64,000 nucleotides of DNA from Pseudomonadota bacterium (lineage in GTDB: Bacteria > Pseudomonadota > Alphaproteobacteria > Acetobacterales > Acetobacteraceae). The position numbers and the translations under genes are program-made. Every line of letters begins with the position of its first letter. Positions within the stretch are counted from its first letter, which is position 1. Shown here in pieces: positions 24,797-34,539 of this stretch. The DNA is taken from NCBI GenBank assembly GCA_019351895.1, contig JABBOH010000019.1, positions 6,940 through 70,939 on the forward strand, in the 5' to 3' direction. The notes below the pieces were generated by a model. It did not search any database. It saw nothing but the letters and a program-made list of their open reading frames with translations, and was not told the origin of the DNA.

Positions 24797-26602
24797 TCAG
24801 ACCATCACCGTCACGTAGGTGCCGGGCGCGTCCTCGATCGCCGGGACCGTCGCGCCCGGAACGCGCGCCGGCACCGTCTCGGGCGCGAGGCGGGAAACCC
24901 AGCGCTGCCAGTCCGGCCACCATGAGCCCGCAATCTCGGTCGCCGCCTCCTCCCACGCCTCGGGCGTCGGCGGCATGGAGCTCGCAACCCAATGGCTGTA
25001 CTTGCCGGACTCGGGCGAGTTGACGACGCCCGCGATGTGGCCCGAGGCCGCGAGCACGAAACGCTTCGTCCCCTTCAGGCATTGCAGCCCGCGATAGGTC
25101 GACTTCCACGGCGTGATGTGGTCCTCGCGCGCGGCCAGCATGTATGTCGGCAGATTGACCAGCGAGAGGTCGATCGGCACATCCTTGAGCGTGATGCCGC
25201 CCGGCTCGCGCAGCAGGTTCTGCTGATACATGTTGCGCAGATAGAAGCTGTGCATGGCCGCCGGCATGCGCGTGCTGTCGCTGTTCCAATAGAGCAGATC
25301 GAAGGGGAACGGCTCGTTGCCCAGCAGGTAGTTGTTGACGACGAACGACCAGATGAGGTCGTTGGCGCGCAGCATGTTGAAGGTCTGCGCCATCTCGCTG
25401 CCTTCAAGATAGCCGCGTTGGTTCATCCGTTCCTCGAGCGCCTGGATCTGCTGCTCGTCGATGAAGACGCCAAGCTCGCCCGCCTCCGCGAAATCGAGCA
25501 GCGTCACCAGATAGGTCGCGGACTTGATCCGGCGATCCTTCTTCACCGCCATCCAGGCGAGCGTGCAAGCGAGCAGCGTGCCGCCCAGGCAATAGCCGAT
25601 GACGTTGACCGACTTCTCGCCCGTGATCGCCTCGATGGCGTCCACGGCCGCGAGAATGCCCTCCTGCATGTAGTCGCCGAAATCCTTGGCCGCGAGTTCC
25701 TCGTCCGGGTTGACCCAGCTCACCATGAAGACGGTGTGGCCCTGCGCCGTCGCCCAGCGCACGAAGCTATTCTTGGCGCGCAGGTCGAGGATGTAGAACT
25801 TGTTGATCCAGGGCGGCACGATCAGCAGCGGGCGCTTGAACACCTGCTCCGTCGTCGGCGCGTATTGGATCAACTGCATGAGCGGCGTCTGCCAGACGAC
25901 CTTGCCGGGCGTCGTCGCGATGTTCTCGCCGAGCTTGAACGCCTCGGTATCGGTCATGCGGATGCGCAGCTTGCCGCGCCCGCGCTCCAGATCCGTGAGC
26001 AGGTTGGTGAGTCCCTTGAGCAGGTTCTCGCCGCCCGTCTCGACCGTTTTGCGCAGCACCTCGGGGTTGGTCAGCACGAAGTTGCTCGGGCTCAGCGCGT
26101 CGACGAACTGGCGTGAGTAGAAATCGACCTTCTGGGCGACCTTGGGGTCGAGCCCGTCCACGTCCTTCACCACATCGGTCACGAAACGGGCCGACAGCAG
26201 GTAGCTCTGCTTGATGAAGTCGAAGATCTCGTTGTCCTGCCACGCGCCGTCCTTGAAGCGGCGGTCGCGCGGGTCGGCCTGGATGACAGGCTCGCTCTCC
26301 ATCCCCATGATGCGCCGGGTCGTGTTCTGCCACAGCGCCATATAATCCTGCCACAGGCCCATCTGCGCCTGCATCAGCCGCGCCGGGTTCGACATGAGGC
26401 GCGTCGTCATCTCGATGAAGGCGGCGCCGATATTGAACGGATCGGCGGCGTTGGCGCCTTTGGCCTTCTCGGCGCTCTGCCGCTTCAGCCAGCCGAGCAT
26501 GATCCGCTGGGATCGCTCCGCGATATCGGTCATGGTGCGGTGGACAAGCTCGGGGTCAGGGAGGCGGATGTCCTGCTGCTCCGGTTTTTCGCTGTCGGCC
26601 AT
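24797..26602 (-). CDS. phaC: class I poly(3-hydroxyalkanoate) synthase
   Basis: A 601-residue PHA synthase that polymerises (R)-3-hydroxyacyl-CoA on granules. The lipase-like box is GYCLGGT with the nucleophile Cys338. The PhaC core follows a long N-terminal domain with RFVTDVVKDVDGLDPK and RPLLIVPPWINKFYILDL. The catalytic Asp is in AAREDHITPWKS and the His in LAASGHIAGVVN. Class I is indicated by the length and single-subunit form. The ATG at 26602 has AAGGA about seven bases upstream. It is divergent from a lipoprotein gene, with phaC next to the aminotransferase/hom block as in rhizobia. Confidence 0.95.
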   Translation of the reverse strand: MADSEKPEQQDIRLPDPELVHRTMTDIAERSQRIMLGWLKRQSAEKAKGANAADPFNIGAAFIEMTTRLMSNPARLMQAQMGLWQDYMALWQNTTRRIMGMESEPVIQADPRDRRFKDGAWQDNEIFDFIKQSYLLSARFVTDVVKDVDGLDPKVAQKVDFYSRQFVDALSPSNFVLTNPEVLRKTVETGGENLLKGLTNLLTDLERGRGKLRIRMTDTEAFKLGENIATTPGKVVWQTPLMQLIQYAPTTEQVFKRPLLIVPPWINKFYILDLRAKNSFVRWATAQGHTVFMVSWVNPDEELAAKDFGDYMQEGILAAVDAIEAITGEKSVNVIGYCLGGTLLACTLAWMAVKKDRRIKSATYLVTLLDFAEAGELGVFIDEQQIQALEERMNQRGYLEGSEMAQTFNMLRANDLIWSFVVNNYLLGNEPFPFDLLYWNSDSTRMPAAMHSFYLRNMYQQNLLREPGGITLKDVPIDLSLVNLPTYMLAAREDHITPWKSTYRGLQCLKGTKRFVLAASGHIAGVVNSPESGKYSHWVASSMPPTPEAWEEAATEIAGSWWPDWQRWVSRLAPETVPARVPGATVPAIEDAPGTYVTVMV

Positions 26603-26660
26603 GACGCTGTCCTTTCCGGCATTCCATGCTTGGGCTAGATCACTCGCCGCCGACAAGGAT

Positions 26661-27905
26661 ATGCGCGGGATGTTGCTAACCGATTCAGAGGGTAAGCCCC
26701 GGGGGGCCCAGGTTCAACCCACCGTGGTCGCGGGTCTGCGGCGGGGCAAGCGCCTCGCGCTGATGCTCGGGCTCGGGCTGGCGCTGGTGCTCGGCGGCTG
26801 CAGCGACGTGCCGAACCGGATCAATCCGGTCTCCTGGTGGCACAGCATGGAAGGCGGCGCGATCGCCCAAAACCGCCCGCCGCCGCCCAATCCGCACGCC
26901 CCCTTCCCCATGATCGCCAACCAGCCGGCGCGCCCGGCGGGCATGCCGGACTGGGAGTGGCAGCAGCTGAGCGCCGCCCTCGCCGACCAGCGGGCCTCGG
27001 CGCATGCCTATGCTGAGCAGAACCCGATCCCGAATCTGCCGCAAAACCCGGCGCCCGGACGGGTCGCCCGTGTCGCGAGGAGGCCGGTCCCCGCGCCCGC
27101 AGCCACCCCGGCGCCCGCAGCCACCCCGGCCGCGCCCCAGTCAGCTTCGGACGCAGCGGCGAGCGCGGCCGAGATCGCCCGGCTCGCGGCGGCTCCTGGC
27201 CCGGCCGGAAGCCAGGCGGCGCTGCCCAACGCGGCCATCGCGACCGCGACCACGAAGGCCGAGGCCGACAGCACCGGCGATACCGGCGGCAATTCCTCCC
27301 TCACCTTCAACGGCGCGACCCCGCGCCCGAGTGCGGGCGGGCCGCGGCAGGTGCCCATCCAGGAAAGCGGCGGCAGCTCCGCGATCGGCACGAAGATCAA
27401 ATACTTCGACCCGAGCAACGGCCTGACCATCCCGGGCGCGCTGGGGCCCGTGGTCCAGCCCGACGAGGCGACGGCGCCGCCGGTGCCGTCCACCGTGCCG
27501 GCGCCCCCCGCAGTGCCCGGCTTCGCGATCCCGGCGGCCCCCGCGACCTATGAGCCGCCCAAGCCGCCGCCACCGCGCCCGGCGCCCTACGTGCCCCCCG
27601 CCGCGCTGCCTCCGGTGCCGCCGGTGCCGGTCCGGTTCGCGGCGCATTCGGCGGTGCTGTCGGCGCCCATGCAGAAGGCGCTGCTCAACCTGACGCGGGC
27701 GCGCGGGGGGGCCCATATCGCCGTCACCGGATTCGGGGACGCGGCCGGTCATTCGATCGAGGATCAGGCGGCGGCGATGCCCCTCGCGCTCGAACGGGCG
27801 CGCGCCATCCTCGTGCAGCTGATGGCCGACGGCGTGCAGCAGGACGGCGTCACCACCAGCGCCCGGGCGCTCGGCAGCGGCGGGCTCGCGCGATTGGTGG
27901 ATTGA
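26661..27905 (+). CDS. OmpA-like-domain lipoprotein with Pro/Ala-rich linker
   Basis: About 414 residues. The N-terminus has a lipoprotein signal (RLALMLGLGLALVLGGC, lipobox LGGC) after a ~30-residue charged lead. A segment SDVPNRINPVSWWHSMEG follows, then ~230 residues rich in Ala and Pro that would span the periplasm. The C-terminal ~95 residues (PVRFAAHSAVLSAPMQKALL, AVTGFGDAAGHS, LALERARAILVQLMADGV) are a divergent OmpA-like peptidoglycan-binding domain. It probably tethers the envelope to peptidoglycan. The exact start is uncertain (ATG 26661 or 26670). Confidence 0.75.
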   Translation: MRGMLLTDSEGKPRGAQVQPTVVAGLRRGKRLALMLGLGLALVLGGCSDVPNRINPVSWWHSMEGGAIAQNRPPPPNPHAPFPMIANQPARPAGMPDWEWQQLSAALADQRASAHAYAEQNPIPNLPQNPAPGRVARVARRPVPAPAATPAPAATPAAPQSASDAAASAAEIARLAAAPGPAGSQAALPNAAIATATTKAEADSTGDTGGNSSLTFNGATPRPSAGGPRQVPIQESGGSSAIGTKIKYFDPSNGLTIPGALGPVVQPDEATAPPVPSTVPAPPAVPGFAIPAAPATYEPPKPPPPRPAPYVPPAALPPVPPVPVRFAAHSAVLSAPMQKALLNLTRARGGAHIAVTGFGDAAGHSIEDQAAAMPLALERARAILVQLMADGVQQDGVTTSARALGSGGLARLVD

Positions 27906-27989
27906 GGCAGTTGCCGATTGAGCGGCGGGGGGATTGGGCGTAACGGCTGGTCACCTGCGCCCCCCTCACCCCGAAACGGATCGCCTGCC

Positions 27990-29231
27990 ATGACCGAAGA
28001 GTTCCACCGCATCCGCCGCCTGCCGCCCTACGTCTTCGCGGAGGTCAACAAGGCCCGCGCCCAGGCACGCGCCGAGGGCGTGGACATCATCGATCTCGGA
28101 ATGGGCAATCCGGACAGCCCGACGCCGCCGCATATCGTGGCGAAGCTGGTCGAGACGGTGCAGGACCCGCGCAGCCACCGCTATTCGGTCAGCCGCGGCA
28201 TCGGCGGCCTGCGGCGCGCGCTCGCCGGCTACTATGCGCGGCGCTTCGGCGTCACGCTCGACCCCGAGACCGAGGTCATCGCGACCCTCGGCTCGAAGGA
28301 GGGTCTGGCCAACCTCGCCGCCGCCATCACCTCGCCCGGCGACACCATCATGGTGCCAAACCCCTCCTACCCCATCCATCAGTTCGGCTTCATCATCGCG
28401 GGCGCCGCCGTGCGGAGCATCCCCGCCACCCCGGATGACGACATGCTGCGCGCGATCGACCGCGCCGTGCGCCACTCCGTCCCGAAGCCGACCGCGCTCA
28501 TCGTGAATTTTCCGTCCAACCCGACGGCGCATCTGGCGACGCTCGACTTCTACAAGGAACTTGTGGGGCTCGCGCGGCGGCACGAGTTCTTCATCCTGTC
28601 CGATCTCGCCTATGCCGAGATCTTCTTCGAGGGCGAGCCGCCGCCGTCCGTGCTGCAGGTGCCCGGTGCCAGGGACGTGACGGTCGAATTCACCAGCCTG
28701 TCCAAAACCTACTCCATGCCAGGCTGGCGCATGGGCTTCGCCGCCGGCAACCAGCGGCTGGTGACGGCGCTGGCGCGGATGAAGTCCTACCTCGACTATG
28801 GCGCCTTCACGCCGATCCAGGTCGCCGCCGTCGCCGCGCTCAACGGCCCGCAGGATTGCGTCGACCAGATGCGCGCGCTCTATCGCGAGCGGCGGGACGT
28901 GCTGGTGCCGGGCCTCGCCGCCGCCGGCTGGGAGATGCCGAGCCCGCGCGGCTCGATGTTCGCATGGGCGCCGATCCCGCCCCGTTACGCGCATCTCGGC
29001 AGCCTCGATTTCTCCCAGCTGCTGCTGGACCGCGCGCGCGTCGCCGTCGCCCCCGGCATCGGCTTCGGCGAGCATGGCGACGGGCACGTGCGGATCGCGC
29101 TCGTCGAGAACACACAGCGGCTGCGCCAAGCGGTGCGCAACATCCGCGCCTTCCTGGGCAATGACGGCAATCAGCCCCCGGCGGGAGCCGCGCCTGAGGC
29201 TGAGACGAACCCCGCGAAGGTGCCGGCATGA
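27990..29231 (+). CDS. class I/II aminotransferase (alanine transaminase AlaC-like)
   Basis: A 413-residue fold-type I PLP enzyme. The substrate and cofactor segments are IIDLGMGNPDSPTP, VPNPSYPIHQFG and LSDLAYAEIFFEG. The Schiff-base lysine is in SLSKTYSMPGWRMGF. It is closest to the AlaC/LL-diaminopimelate aminotransferase group that makes alanine from pyruvate; annotators also name this alphaproteobacterial version 'LL-diaminopimelate aminotransferase'. The ATG at 27990 is the conserved start. The stop overlaps the hom start (ATGA), so the two are coupled, placing it with amino acid synthesis. Confidence 0.88.
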   Translation: MTEEFHRIRRLPPYVFAEVNKARAQARAEGVDIIDLGMGNPDSPTPPHIVAKLVETVQDPRSHRYSVSRGIGGLRRALAGYYARRFGVTLDPETEVIATLGSKEGLANLAAAITSPGDTIMVPNPSYPIHQFGFIIAGAAVRSIPATPDDDMLRAIDRAVRHSVPKPTALIVNFPSNPTAHLATLDFYKELVGLARRHEFFILSDLAYAEIFFEGEPPPSVLQVPGARDVTVEFTSLSKTYSMPGWRMGFAAGNQRLVTALARMKSYLDYGAFTPIQVAAVAALNGPQDCVDQMRALYRERRDVLVPGLAAAGWEMPSPRGSMFAWAPIPPRYAHLGSLDFSQLLLDRARVAVAPGIGFGEHGDGHVRIALVENTQRLRQAVRNIRAFLGNDGNQPPAGAAPEAETNPAKVPA

Positions 29232-30535
29232 GCGAGCGCCCGCTGGCCGGAAGCCTCCGCGTCGGCATCGCGGGCCTCGGCACCGTCGGCGCCGGCACGC
29301 TCGCGCTGCTGCGGCAGAACGCGGCGATCGTCACCGCCCGGGCCGGACGCCCGGTCGTCGTGACGGCCGTTTCGGCGCGGGACAGGACCCGCGATCGCGG
29401 CGTCTCGGTCGAGGGGTTGACCTGGCATGACGACCCGGTGGCGCTCGCGACCGATGTCGGCGTCGATGTCGTGGTGGAGGTGATCGGCGGCAGCGAGGGC
29501 CCCGCACAAGACACGGTGCGGGCCGCCATCCGCGCCGGCAAGCCAGTGGTGACCGCGAACAAGGCGCTGCTCGCGCTGCATGGCGGGACGCTGGCCGCCG
29601 AGGCCGAGGCGGCGGGCGTGCCGCTCGCCTTCGAGGCGGCGGTCGCGGGCGGCATTCCCGCCATCAAGGCGCTGCGGGAGGGGCTCGCCGCCAACGAGAT
29701 CCGCGCGATATCCGGCATTCTCAACGGCACCTGCAACTACATCCTGACCGTGATGCGCGAGCAGGGGCGCGACTTCGCCGAGGTTCTGGCCGACGCGCAG
29801 CGCCTGGGCTACGCCGAGGCCGACCCCGCCTTCGACATCGACGGCGTGGATGCGGCCCATAAGCTCGCCATCCTCGCGGCACTCGCCTTCGGGCGGCCGG
29901 TGGAGTTCGAGGCGCTGCATGTCGAGGGCATCCGGCGGATCAGCGCGCTCGATATCGCCTTCGCGAAGGAACTCGGGTTCCGCATCAAGCTGCTCGGCAT
30001 CGCGCGGCGTCAGGATGGCGGCGTCGAGATGCGGGTGCACCCGGCCCTGGTGCCGGAGGGCGAGCCGATCGCGCAGGTGGACGGGGTGTTCAACGCCGTC
30101 GTCGCCGAGGGCGACTTCTCGGGTCGGGTGATGCTGATGGGGCGCGGCGCAGGCGCGGGGCCGACGGCCTCGGCGGTGGTGGCCGACCTCATCGACATCG
30201 CGCGCGGGCGGTTCACGCCGATCTGGGGCGCCGAGGGCCACGCGCTGGAGACGCTGCCCGCCCTGCCGATGTCGGCGCATCAGGGCGCCTATTACCTGCG
30301 GCTGATGGTGCTCGACCGGCCGGGCGTGATCGCGGATGTGACCGCCGTGCTGCGGGACGAGGGCGTGTCCTTGCAGTCGATGCTGCAGCACGGCCGGGCG
30401 CCGGGCGAGGCGGTGCCGATCGTTCTGGTGACGCACGAGACGAACGAGGCCGCGATGATGACGGCGCGGGCGCGGATCGCGGCGCTGCCGGCGGTATTGG
30501 AGCCTCCGGCGCTGATCCGCATCGGGGTGGCGTAA
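29228..30535 (+). CDS. hom: homoserine dehydrogenase
   Basis: A 435-residue enzyme with the NAD(P)-binding motif GIAGLGTVGAGTL, the family segments VTANKALLALHG and SGILNGTCNYILT, and the catalytic region EADPAFDIDGVDAAHKL. A C-terminal ACT domain (YYLRLMVLDRPGVIADVTAV) suggests feedback control by threonine. It reduces aspartate semialdehyde to homoserine for threonine and methionine synthesis. It overlaps the aminotransferase by four bases. In related genomes glpX follows directly; here 4.7 kb intervene. Confidence 0.95.
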   Translation: MSERPLAGSLRVGIAGLGTVGAGTLALLRQNAAIVTARAGRPVVVTAVSARDRTRDRGVSVEGLTWHDDPVALATDVGVDVVVEVIGGSEGPAQDTVRAAIRAGKPVVTANKALLALHGGTLAAEAEAAGVPLAFEAAVAGGIPAIKALREGLAANEIRAISGILNGTCNYILTVMREQGRDFAEVLADAQRLGYAEADPAFDIDGVDAAHKLAILAALAFGRPVEFEALHVEGIRRISALDIAFAKELGFRIKLLGIARRQDGGVEMRVHPALVPEGEPIAQVDGVFNAVVAEGDFSGRVMLMGRGAGAGPTASAVVADLIDIARGRFTPIWGAEGHALETLPALPMSAHQGAYYLRLMVLDRPGVIADVTAVLRDEGVSLQSMLQHGRAPGEAVPIVLVTHETNEAAMMTARARIAALPAVLEPPALIRIGVA

Positions 30536-30653
30536 GGCCGGGCGGCGGGGCTGGCGGTCTGAGCCGGGGTGGTGAGGGTCATACCGCCGGTTACCGGACC
30601 CGTCGGTAGTTTCCGAAGGTTCCTGTCCACGCCGAGGTCAGATAGCCTCCAGC

Positions 30654-33005
30654 ATGGATGTCTCCCGTGCACACGATGCCTCCCCTGCCGCGCCGCCTGT
30701 CAATGCTGACGGCCTGACCGGCGAGGAGGCGCAACGCAGACTGGCGCAGTTCGGCGCCAACGCCATGCCGGACACCACGCTGCATCCCTGGCGGCGCGCC
30801 TTGGAAAAATTCTGGGCGCCGGTCCCTTGGATGCTCGAGGGCACGGTCGTGCTGGAACTGGCCCTTGGCAAATTTATCGAGGCGGCGGTCGTCGCCGGCC
30901 TGCTTCTGTTCAATGCGGTCATCGGGCTGATCCAGGAAGGCCGCGCGCAGCAAACCCTCAAAGCCTTGAAGTCTCGCCTGGCCATGACCGCCTCCGTTCG
31001 TCGCGACGGGGCCTGGACCACGCTTCCGGCCGCCGCTCTCGTTCCCGGAGATGTCATCAAACTGTCCCTCGGCGTTGTCGTCGCGGCGGATGCGAAGCTG
31101 ATCGACGGCGACGTCTTGCTCGACCAGTCGATGCTCACGGGCGAATCTGTGCCGGTCGAGGGCGGTGCCGGATTGCAGACCTTCGCGGGCACTCTCGTCC
31201 GGCGCGGCGAGGCGACCGCCGAGGTCACGGCGACCGGTGTGCGGACCAAATTCGGGCGCACCGCCGAGCTGGTCCGCACCGCCCACGCCGTCAGTTCACA
31301 GCAGAGCGCCGTGGTGCGTGTCGTGCGCAACCTCGTGGTGTTCGCGGGATGCGTCATCGTGGCACTGGCCGTCTATGCCGCCCTGCTGCACCTGCCGCTC
31401 GCGGCGATCGTGCCGCTCGTCCTGACTGCCGTGCTCGGCTCGATCCCCGTCGCCCTGCCGGCGACATTCACGCTGGCAGCGGCAATCGGGGCGAAGGCCC
31501 TGGCGAAACTCGGCGTGCTGCCGACCCGGCTCTCGGCCGTCGATGAGGCGGGAACGATGCACGTGTTGTGCGTCGACAAAACGGGGACACTCACGAAGAA
31601 CGAGCTCTCGGTCGCGAGTGTCGTTCCCATGCAGGGTCTCGACGCTCCGCACGTCCTTACGCTGGCGGCGCTCGCGAGTTCTGATGGAGGCCAGGACCCG
31701 GTCGACGGCGCCATTCGCGCCGCCGCCGGGAAGGCCGCCGCCGATGCGCCGCGTCGGGTCAAGTTCATCCCGTTCGATCCGGCGGTGAAAATGTCGGAGG
31801 CGACGGTCACGACTCCGGCCGGCGCGGTGCAACGTGTGGTGAAGGGTGCCTTCGCAGTGGTCAGCGCGATGGCGGAACCGCAACCGCATGCGGAGGATAC
31901 GGCCAGCAAGCTGGAGGCGCAGGGGTTCCGCCTGCTGGCAGTGGCGCAGGGGTCCGGCAAGACCATGCAGCTTGCCGGGCTGATTGCCTTGAGTGACCCG
32001 CCAAGGGCCGATTCACCCGCGCTGGTGAGCGAGTTGAAGGCGCTCGGCGTGCGCACGGTCATGGTCACCGGCGACGCGCCGCAGACCGCGCGGATCGTAG
32101 CCCAGGCGGTCGGGCTGACGGGCGCCGTGTGTCCGCCCGGTCCAATCCCCAAGGACGTGCGACCCGATTCCTTCGCCGTGTTCGCGGGCGTGCTGCCGGA
32201 GGACAAATATACCCTCGTCAAAGCCTTCCAGGCCGGGGGCCTGACCGTCGGCATGTGCGGCGACGGCGCGAACGACGCGCCGGCCTTGCGCCAGGCCCAG
32301 ATCGGCATCGCGGTCTCCACCGCGACCGATGTCGCGAAATCGGCCGCCGGCATGGTGCTGACCGAACCCGGCCTGGCCGGTATCGTCGCCGCGATCTCGG
32401 AAGGCCGCACGACATTCCAGCGCATCCAGAACTACACCATCAACTCCATAACCAAGAAGATCGTCACGGTGCTGTTCCTGATGGCCGGCCTGATGATGAC
32501 GGGGCATGCGGTTCTGACGCCGTTGCTCATGGTGATCATCATGATCGCCGGCGACTTCCTGGCGATGTCGCTGACCACCGACAAGGTGCGCGCGTCGCCC
32601 ACGCCCAACATGTGGCATATCGGCAGACTGACGGTCGCTGCCGCGGCTCTCTCTGTTAGCCTGCTGGCGTTCTTGTGTGGCGTGCTCGCGGTCGGCGTGT
32701 TTGCGCTGGATATGCCATTACCGGCGTTGCAGACGCTGTCCTTCGTCACGATCGTGTTCGGCAGTCAGGCGATGATCTACGCGATCCGCGGTCGCCCGCA
32801 TCTCTGGAGCATCCGGCCCAGCCTTCTTCTGGCGGGATCGTCGGTATTGGACGTGGCGATTGCCGGTTCGCTGGCGATCGCGGGCATTGCCATGGCGCCG
32901 CTGTCCGTTTCCGTCGTCGCGGCAACCCTGGCCGCCTCCTGTGTTCTTGCGTTGGCGTTGAATCTCGTCAGGTGGCCGGTTTTCATGCGTCTGGGCATCG
33001 ATTGA
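30654..33005 (+). CDS. plasma-membrane proton-efflux P-type ATPase (P3A type)
   Basis: A 783-residue inner-membrane pump. Visible parts are the N-terminal cytoplasmic start ([20 protein letters not shown]), the actuator motif LTGESVPV, helix 4 with [13 protein letters not shown], the phosphorylation site [10 protein letters not shown] (Asp308) and the hinge [10 protein letters not shown]. The sequence SIPVALPA rather than a Ca or Na/K signature places it with fungal/plant-type H+-ATPases that also occur in bacteria, so it likely exports protons. Length is complete. It ends two bases before an inverted glpX fragment and separates hom from glpX, so it is probably acquired. No obvious ribosome binding site precedes the ATG. 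Confidence 0.9.
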   Translation: MDVSRAHDASPAAPPVNADGLTGEEAQRRLAQFGANAMPDTTLHPWRRALEKFWAPVPWMLEGTVVLELALGKFIEAAVVAGLLLFNAVIGLIQEGRAQQTLKALKSRLAMTASVRRDGAWTTLPAAALVPGDVIKLSLGVVVAADAKLIDGDVLLDQSMLTGESVPVEGGAGLQTFAGTLVRRGEATAEVTATGVRTKFGRTAELVRTAHAVSSQQSAVVRVVRNLVVFAGCVIVALAVYAALLHLPLAAIVPLVLTAVLGSIPVALPATFTLAAAIGAKALAKLGVLPTRLSAVDEAGTMHVLCVDKTGTLTKNELSVASVVPMQGLDAPHVLTLAALASSDGGQDPVDGAIRAAAGKAAADAPRRVKFIPFDPAVKMSEATVTTPAGAVQRVVKGAFAVVSAMAEPQPHAEDTASKLEAQGFRLLAVAQGSGKTMQLAGLIALSDPPRADSPALVSELKALGVRTVMVTGDAPQTARIVAQAVGLTGAVCPPGPIPKDVRPDSFAVFAGVLPEDKYTLVKAFQAGGLTVGMCGDGANDAPALRQAQIGIAVSTATDVAKSAAGMVLTEPGLAGIVAAISEGRTTFQRIQNYTINSITKKIVTVLFLMAGLMMTGHAVLTPLLMVIIMIAGDFLAMSLTTDKVRASPTPNMWHIGRLTVAAAALSVSLLAFLCGVLAVGVFALDMPLPALQTLSFVTIVFGSQAMIYAIRGRPHLWSIRPSLLLAGSSVLDVAIAGSLAIAGIAMAPLSVSVVAATLAASCVLALALNLVRWPVFMRLGID

Positions 33006-33007
33006 AG

Positions 33008-33209
33008 CGGCGATATCCATCTCAGGGCCGCCCTGACCGACCTTCTCGCCGATATAGAGCATGGGGGCCTCGTCCATCTCGCCCTCGCCGATGACGACGG
33101 TGCCGGAGATCGAGACGCTGTCGAAGGCATGGCGCATGGCCTCCAGGGCGGCGCCGTCGGCGGCGTTCTTGTGGCCCGGCCGATCCATTGGGCGGCGGCG
33201 ATGGCGGCG
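33008..33209 (-). pseudogene. inverted partial copy of glpX
   Basis: About 200 bp nearly identical to codons ~30-95 of the intact glpX at 35243, in the opposite orientation. It preserves [39 protein letters not shown] and GGPEMDIA, then stops just before the catalytic DPLEGTE. There is a one-base difference after IGR that shifts the frame. It begins two bases after the P-ATPase stop and abuts a fragment of the RNA-ligase gene that normally sits beside glpX. Confidence 0.9.
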
Positions 33210-33253
33210 GTCCTCGGGAGGAGGACACGGCTCTGCGCTTCGCGGCGCGTTGA
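33200..33253 (+). pseudogene. inverted 3' fragment of the 2'-5' RNA ligase-like gene
   Basis: The plus strand reads [17 protein letters not shown] followed by TGA, a diverged copy of the C-terminus DGGPWEKDTELRFAAG of the intact gene at 34540-35058. Similarity continues past the stop (TGACGGG.TTC and GCGGAGATCC) to about 33315. Together with the adjoining glpX piece it is an inverted copy of the ligase/glpX region from which the middle has been deleted. The join is within GGCGGCGGT. Confidence 0.75.
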
Positions 33254-33339
33254 CGGGGTTCTAAGCCAGCCCGATCCCCGAAAGCGGTATCGCGGAGATC
33301 CGGAGCGGCGGGAAGCTCGTTGGAAAAACGGATGCCATC

Positions 33340-33465
33340 TCACCCCGCCAGCGACTGCGCATAGAGTCTTGGCGAGAACCCGGTGGCGCGCTTGAAGCCT
33401 GTGCTGAATGCGCTCACCGACTGGTAGCCGGCCATCTCCGCAATCTCGGCCATCGGCAATCTGGC
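33340..33465 (-). pseudogene. 3' fragment of an AraC-family regulator
   Basis: The minus strand reads LPMAEIAEMAGYQSVSAFST then GFKRATGFSPRLYAQSLAG and a stop. This is the last helix-turn-helix of an AraC-type regulator (AEIA..AGY.S.SAFS..FKR.TG.SP). The remaining ~250 residues are absent; upstream sequence switches abruptly to an SDR fragment on the other strand. Confidence 0.75.
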
Positions 33466-33471
33466 GATACC

Positions 33472-33927
33472 GGCTTTGTGCCGCAGCTGATCGCAGCCGC
33501 CCGCAAGAAGGGCAAATCAGCGTTCATCGGCGATGGGAGCAATCCCTGGACCGCCGTGCACCGCACCGATGCAGCGCGGTTGTTCAGGCTCGCACTGGAG
33601 AGCGGTGTCGCGGGCGCGCGCTATCACGGCGTCGCGGATGAAAGCATCCCGTTCCGGACGATCGCCGACGTGATTGGCCGCAAGCTCGACGTTCCTGTGG
33701 TCGGGATCACGGCAAAAGCGGCGCCGACGCAGTTCGGTTTCCTGGCTCCGTTCATTCTGGCCGACAATCCGGCATCGAGTGAGCTGACACGCGCCCACCT
33801 CGGGTGGGAGCCGAAGGACCGGGGTCTGATCGCCGACCTCGAACACGGGCGTTACTTCAATATCGCGCCGACGGCATCACCAGCGCCGCTCTCGTCCAGT
33901 TCCGAGCGAGTTCCTCAAGCCGGTTGA
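33472..33927 (+). pseudogene. 5'-truncated SDR/epimerase-family gene
   Basis: The frame GFVPQLIAAARKKGKSAFIG through WEPKDRGLIADLEHGRYF is the C-terminal half of an extended SDR (NAD-dependent epimerase-like; WTAVHRTDAARLFRLALE is typical). The nucleotide-binding half with GxxGxxG is missing. A Met at 33478 leaves a 149-codon frame, but it could not be a working dehydrogenase. The truncation point coincides with the end of the AraC fragment. Confidence 0.8.
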
Positions 33928-34539
33928 CTTCGCTCTCTCGCTTACGAACAGGCGGACCATAATAACCATGTCGCATATTCGCATCATTTGACGCGGCGGT
34001 CGCTCGGCCAACCTTGTGGACAGCATGACGGTGGCGTGGCGTCCCCTGCCGTCGGTGGTCGCGGTGCAGCAGAAACTCGCGCCGAAACTGGGAGGTCAGG
34101 CTATGAAACTGGTGAACGTCGATTAGGCTAACGCACCGACAGCTTAGGGACCCGGTCGAGCACGAGCGACAAAGCCTGCCGTTATCCTCTGTCGTTCGAA
34201 ATCCGCTTTCTGAAAATGTCGAGTTGACAGGTCATTATCAGTAAAATGTAGAGCGTCCGCTCGGGTCTCTCTGAGCGAATGGCCACTCCCGGATCGCGCC
34301 TTCGGCATTAAACTGCGCGGCTTGTGTCGGTCGCTGCCAAAGCACAAGGATGCTGCGGGCAGTGCCCCATGCTCCGCACTGGCGCGATCTCGGTCTTCCG
34401 CCCGAGCCCGCAAGCGAAGGACGCTCGGCATCCCGAACCTGATGAGCCGCCGCCTCGCGATAGCCGCCATCTCACAAGTGGCTGCACTCGTCCGGCCGCG
34501 CTGGATCTCCGCAACGCCGGTCCCGCAGATCGAAACCCG
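33928..34539. other. 612 bp without an intact gene (remnant DNA)
   Basis: Base composition is lower in GC than the surroundings. A short frame at about 34025-34126 (SMTVAWRPLPSVVAVQQKLA to LVNVD, stop) looks like the tail of a protein but I do not recognise it. Other frames here are arginine-rich shadows. No transposase, tRNA or repeat was identified. It continues the series of fragments from 33008 and probably reflects past insertion and deletion. Confidence 0.5.

Noticed and set aside
24773-25289. Longer start for the multicopper oxidase at 25289
   Set aside because: The extra sequence is a shifted frame of phaC and lacks signal-peptide character.
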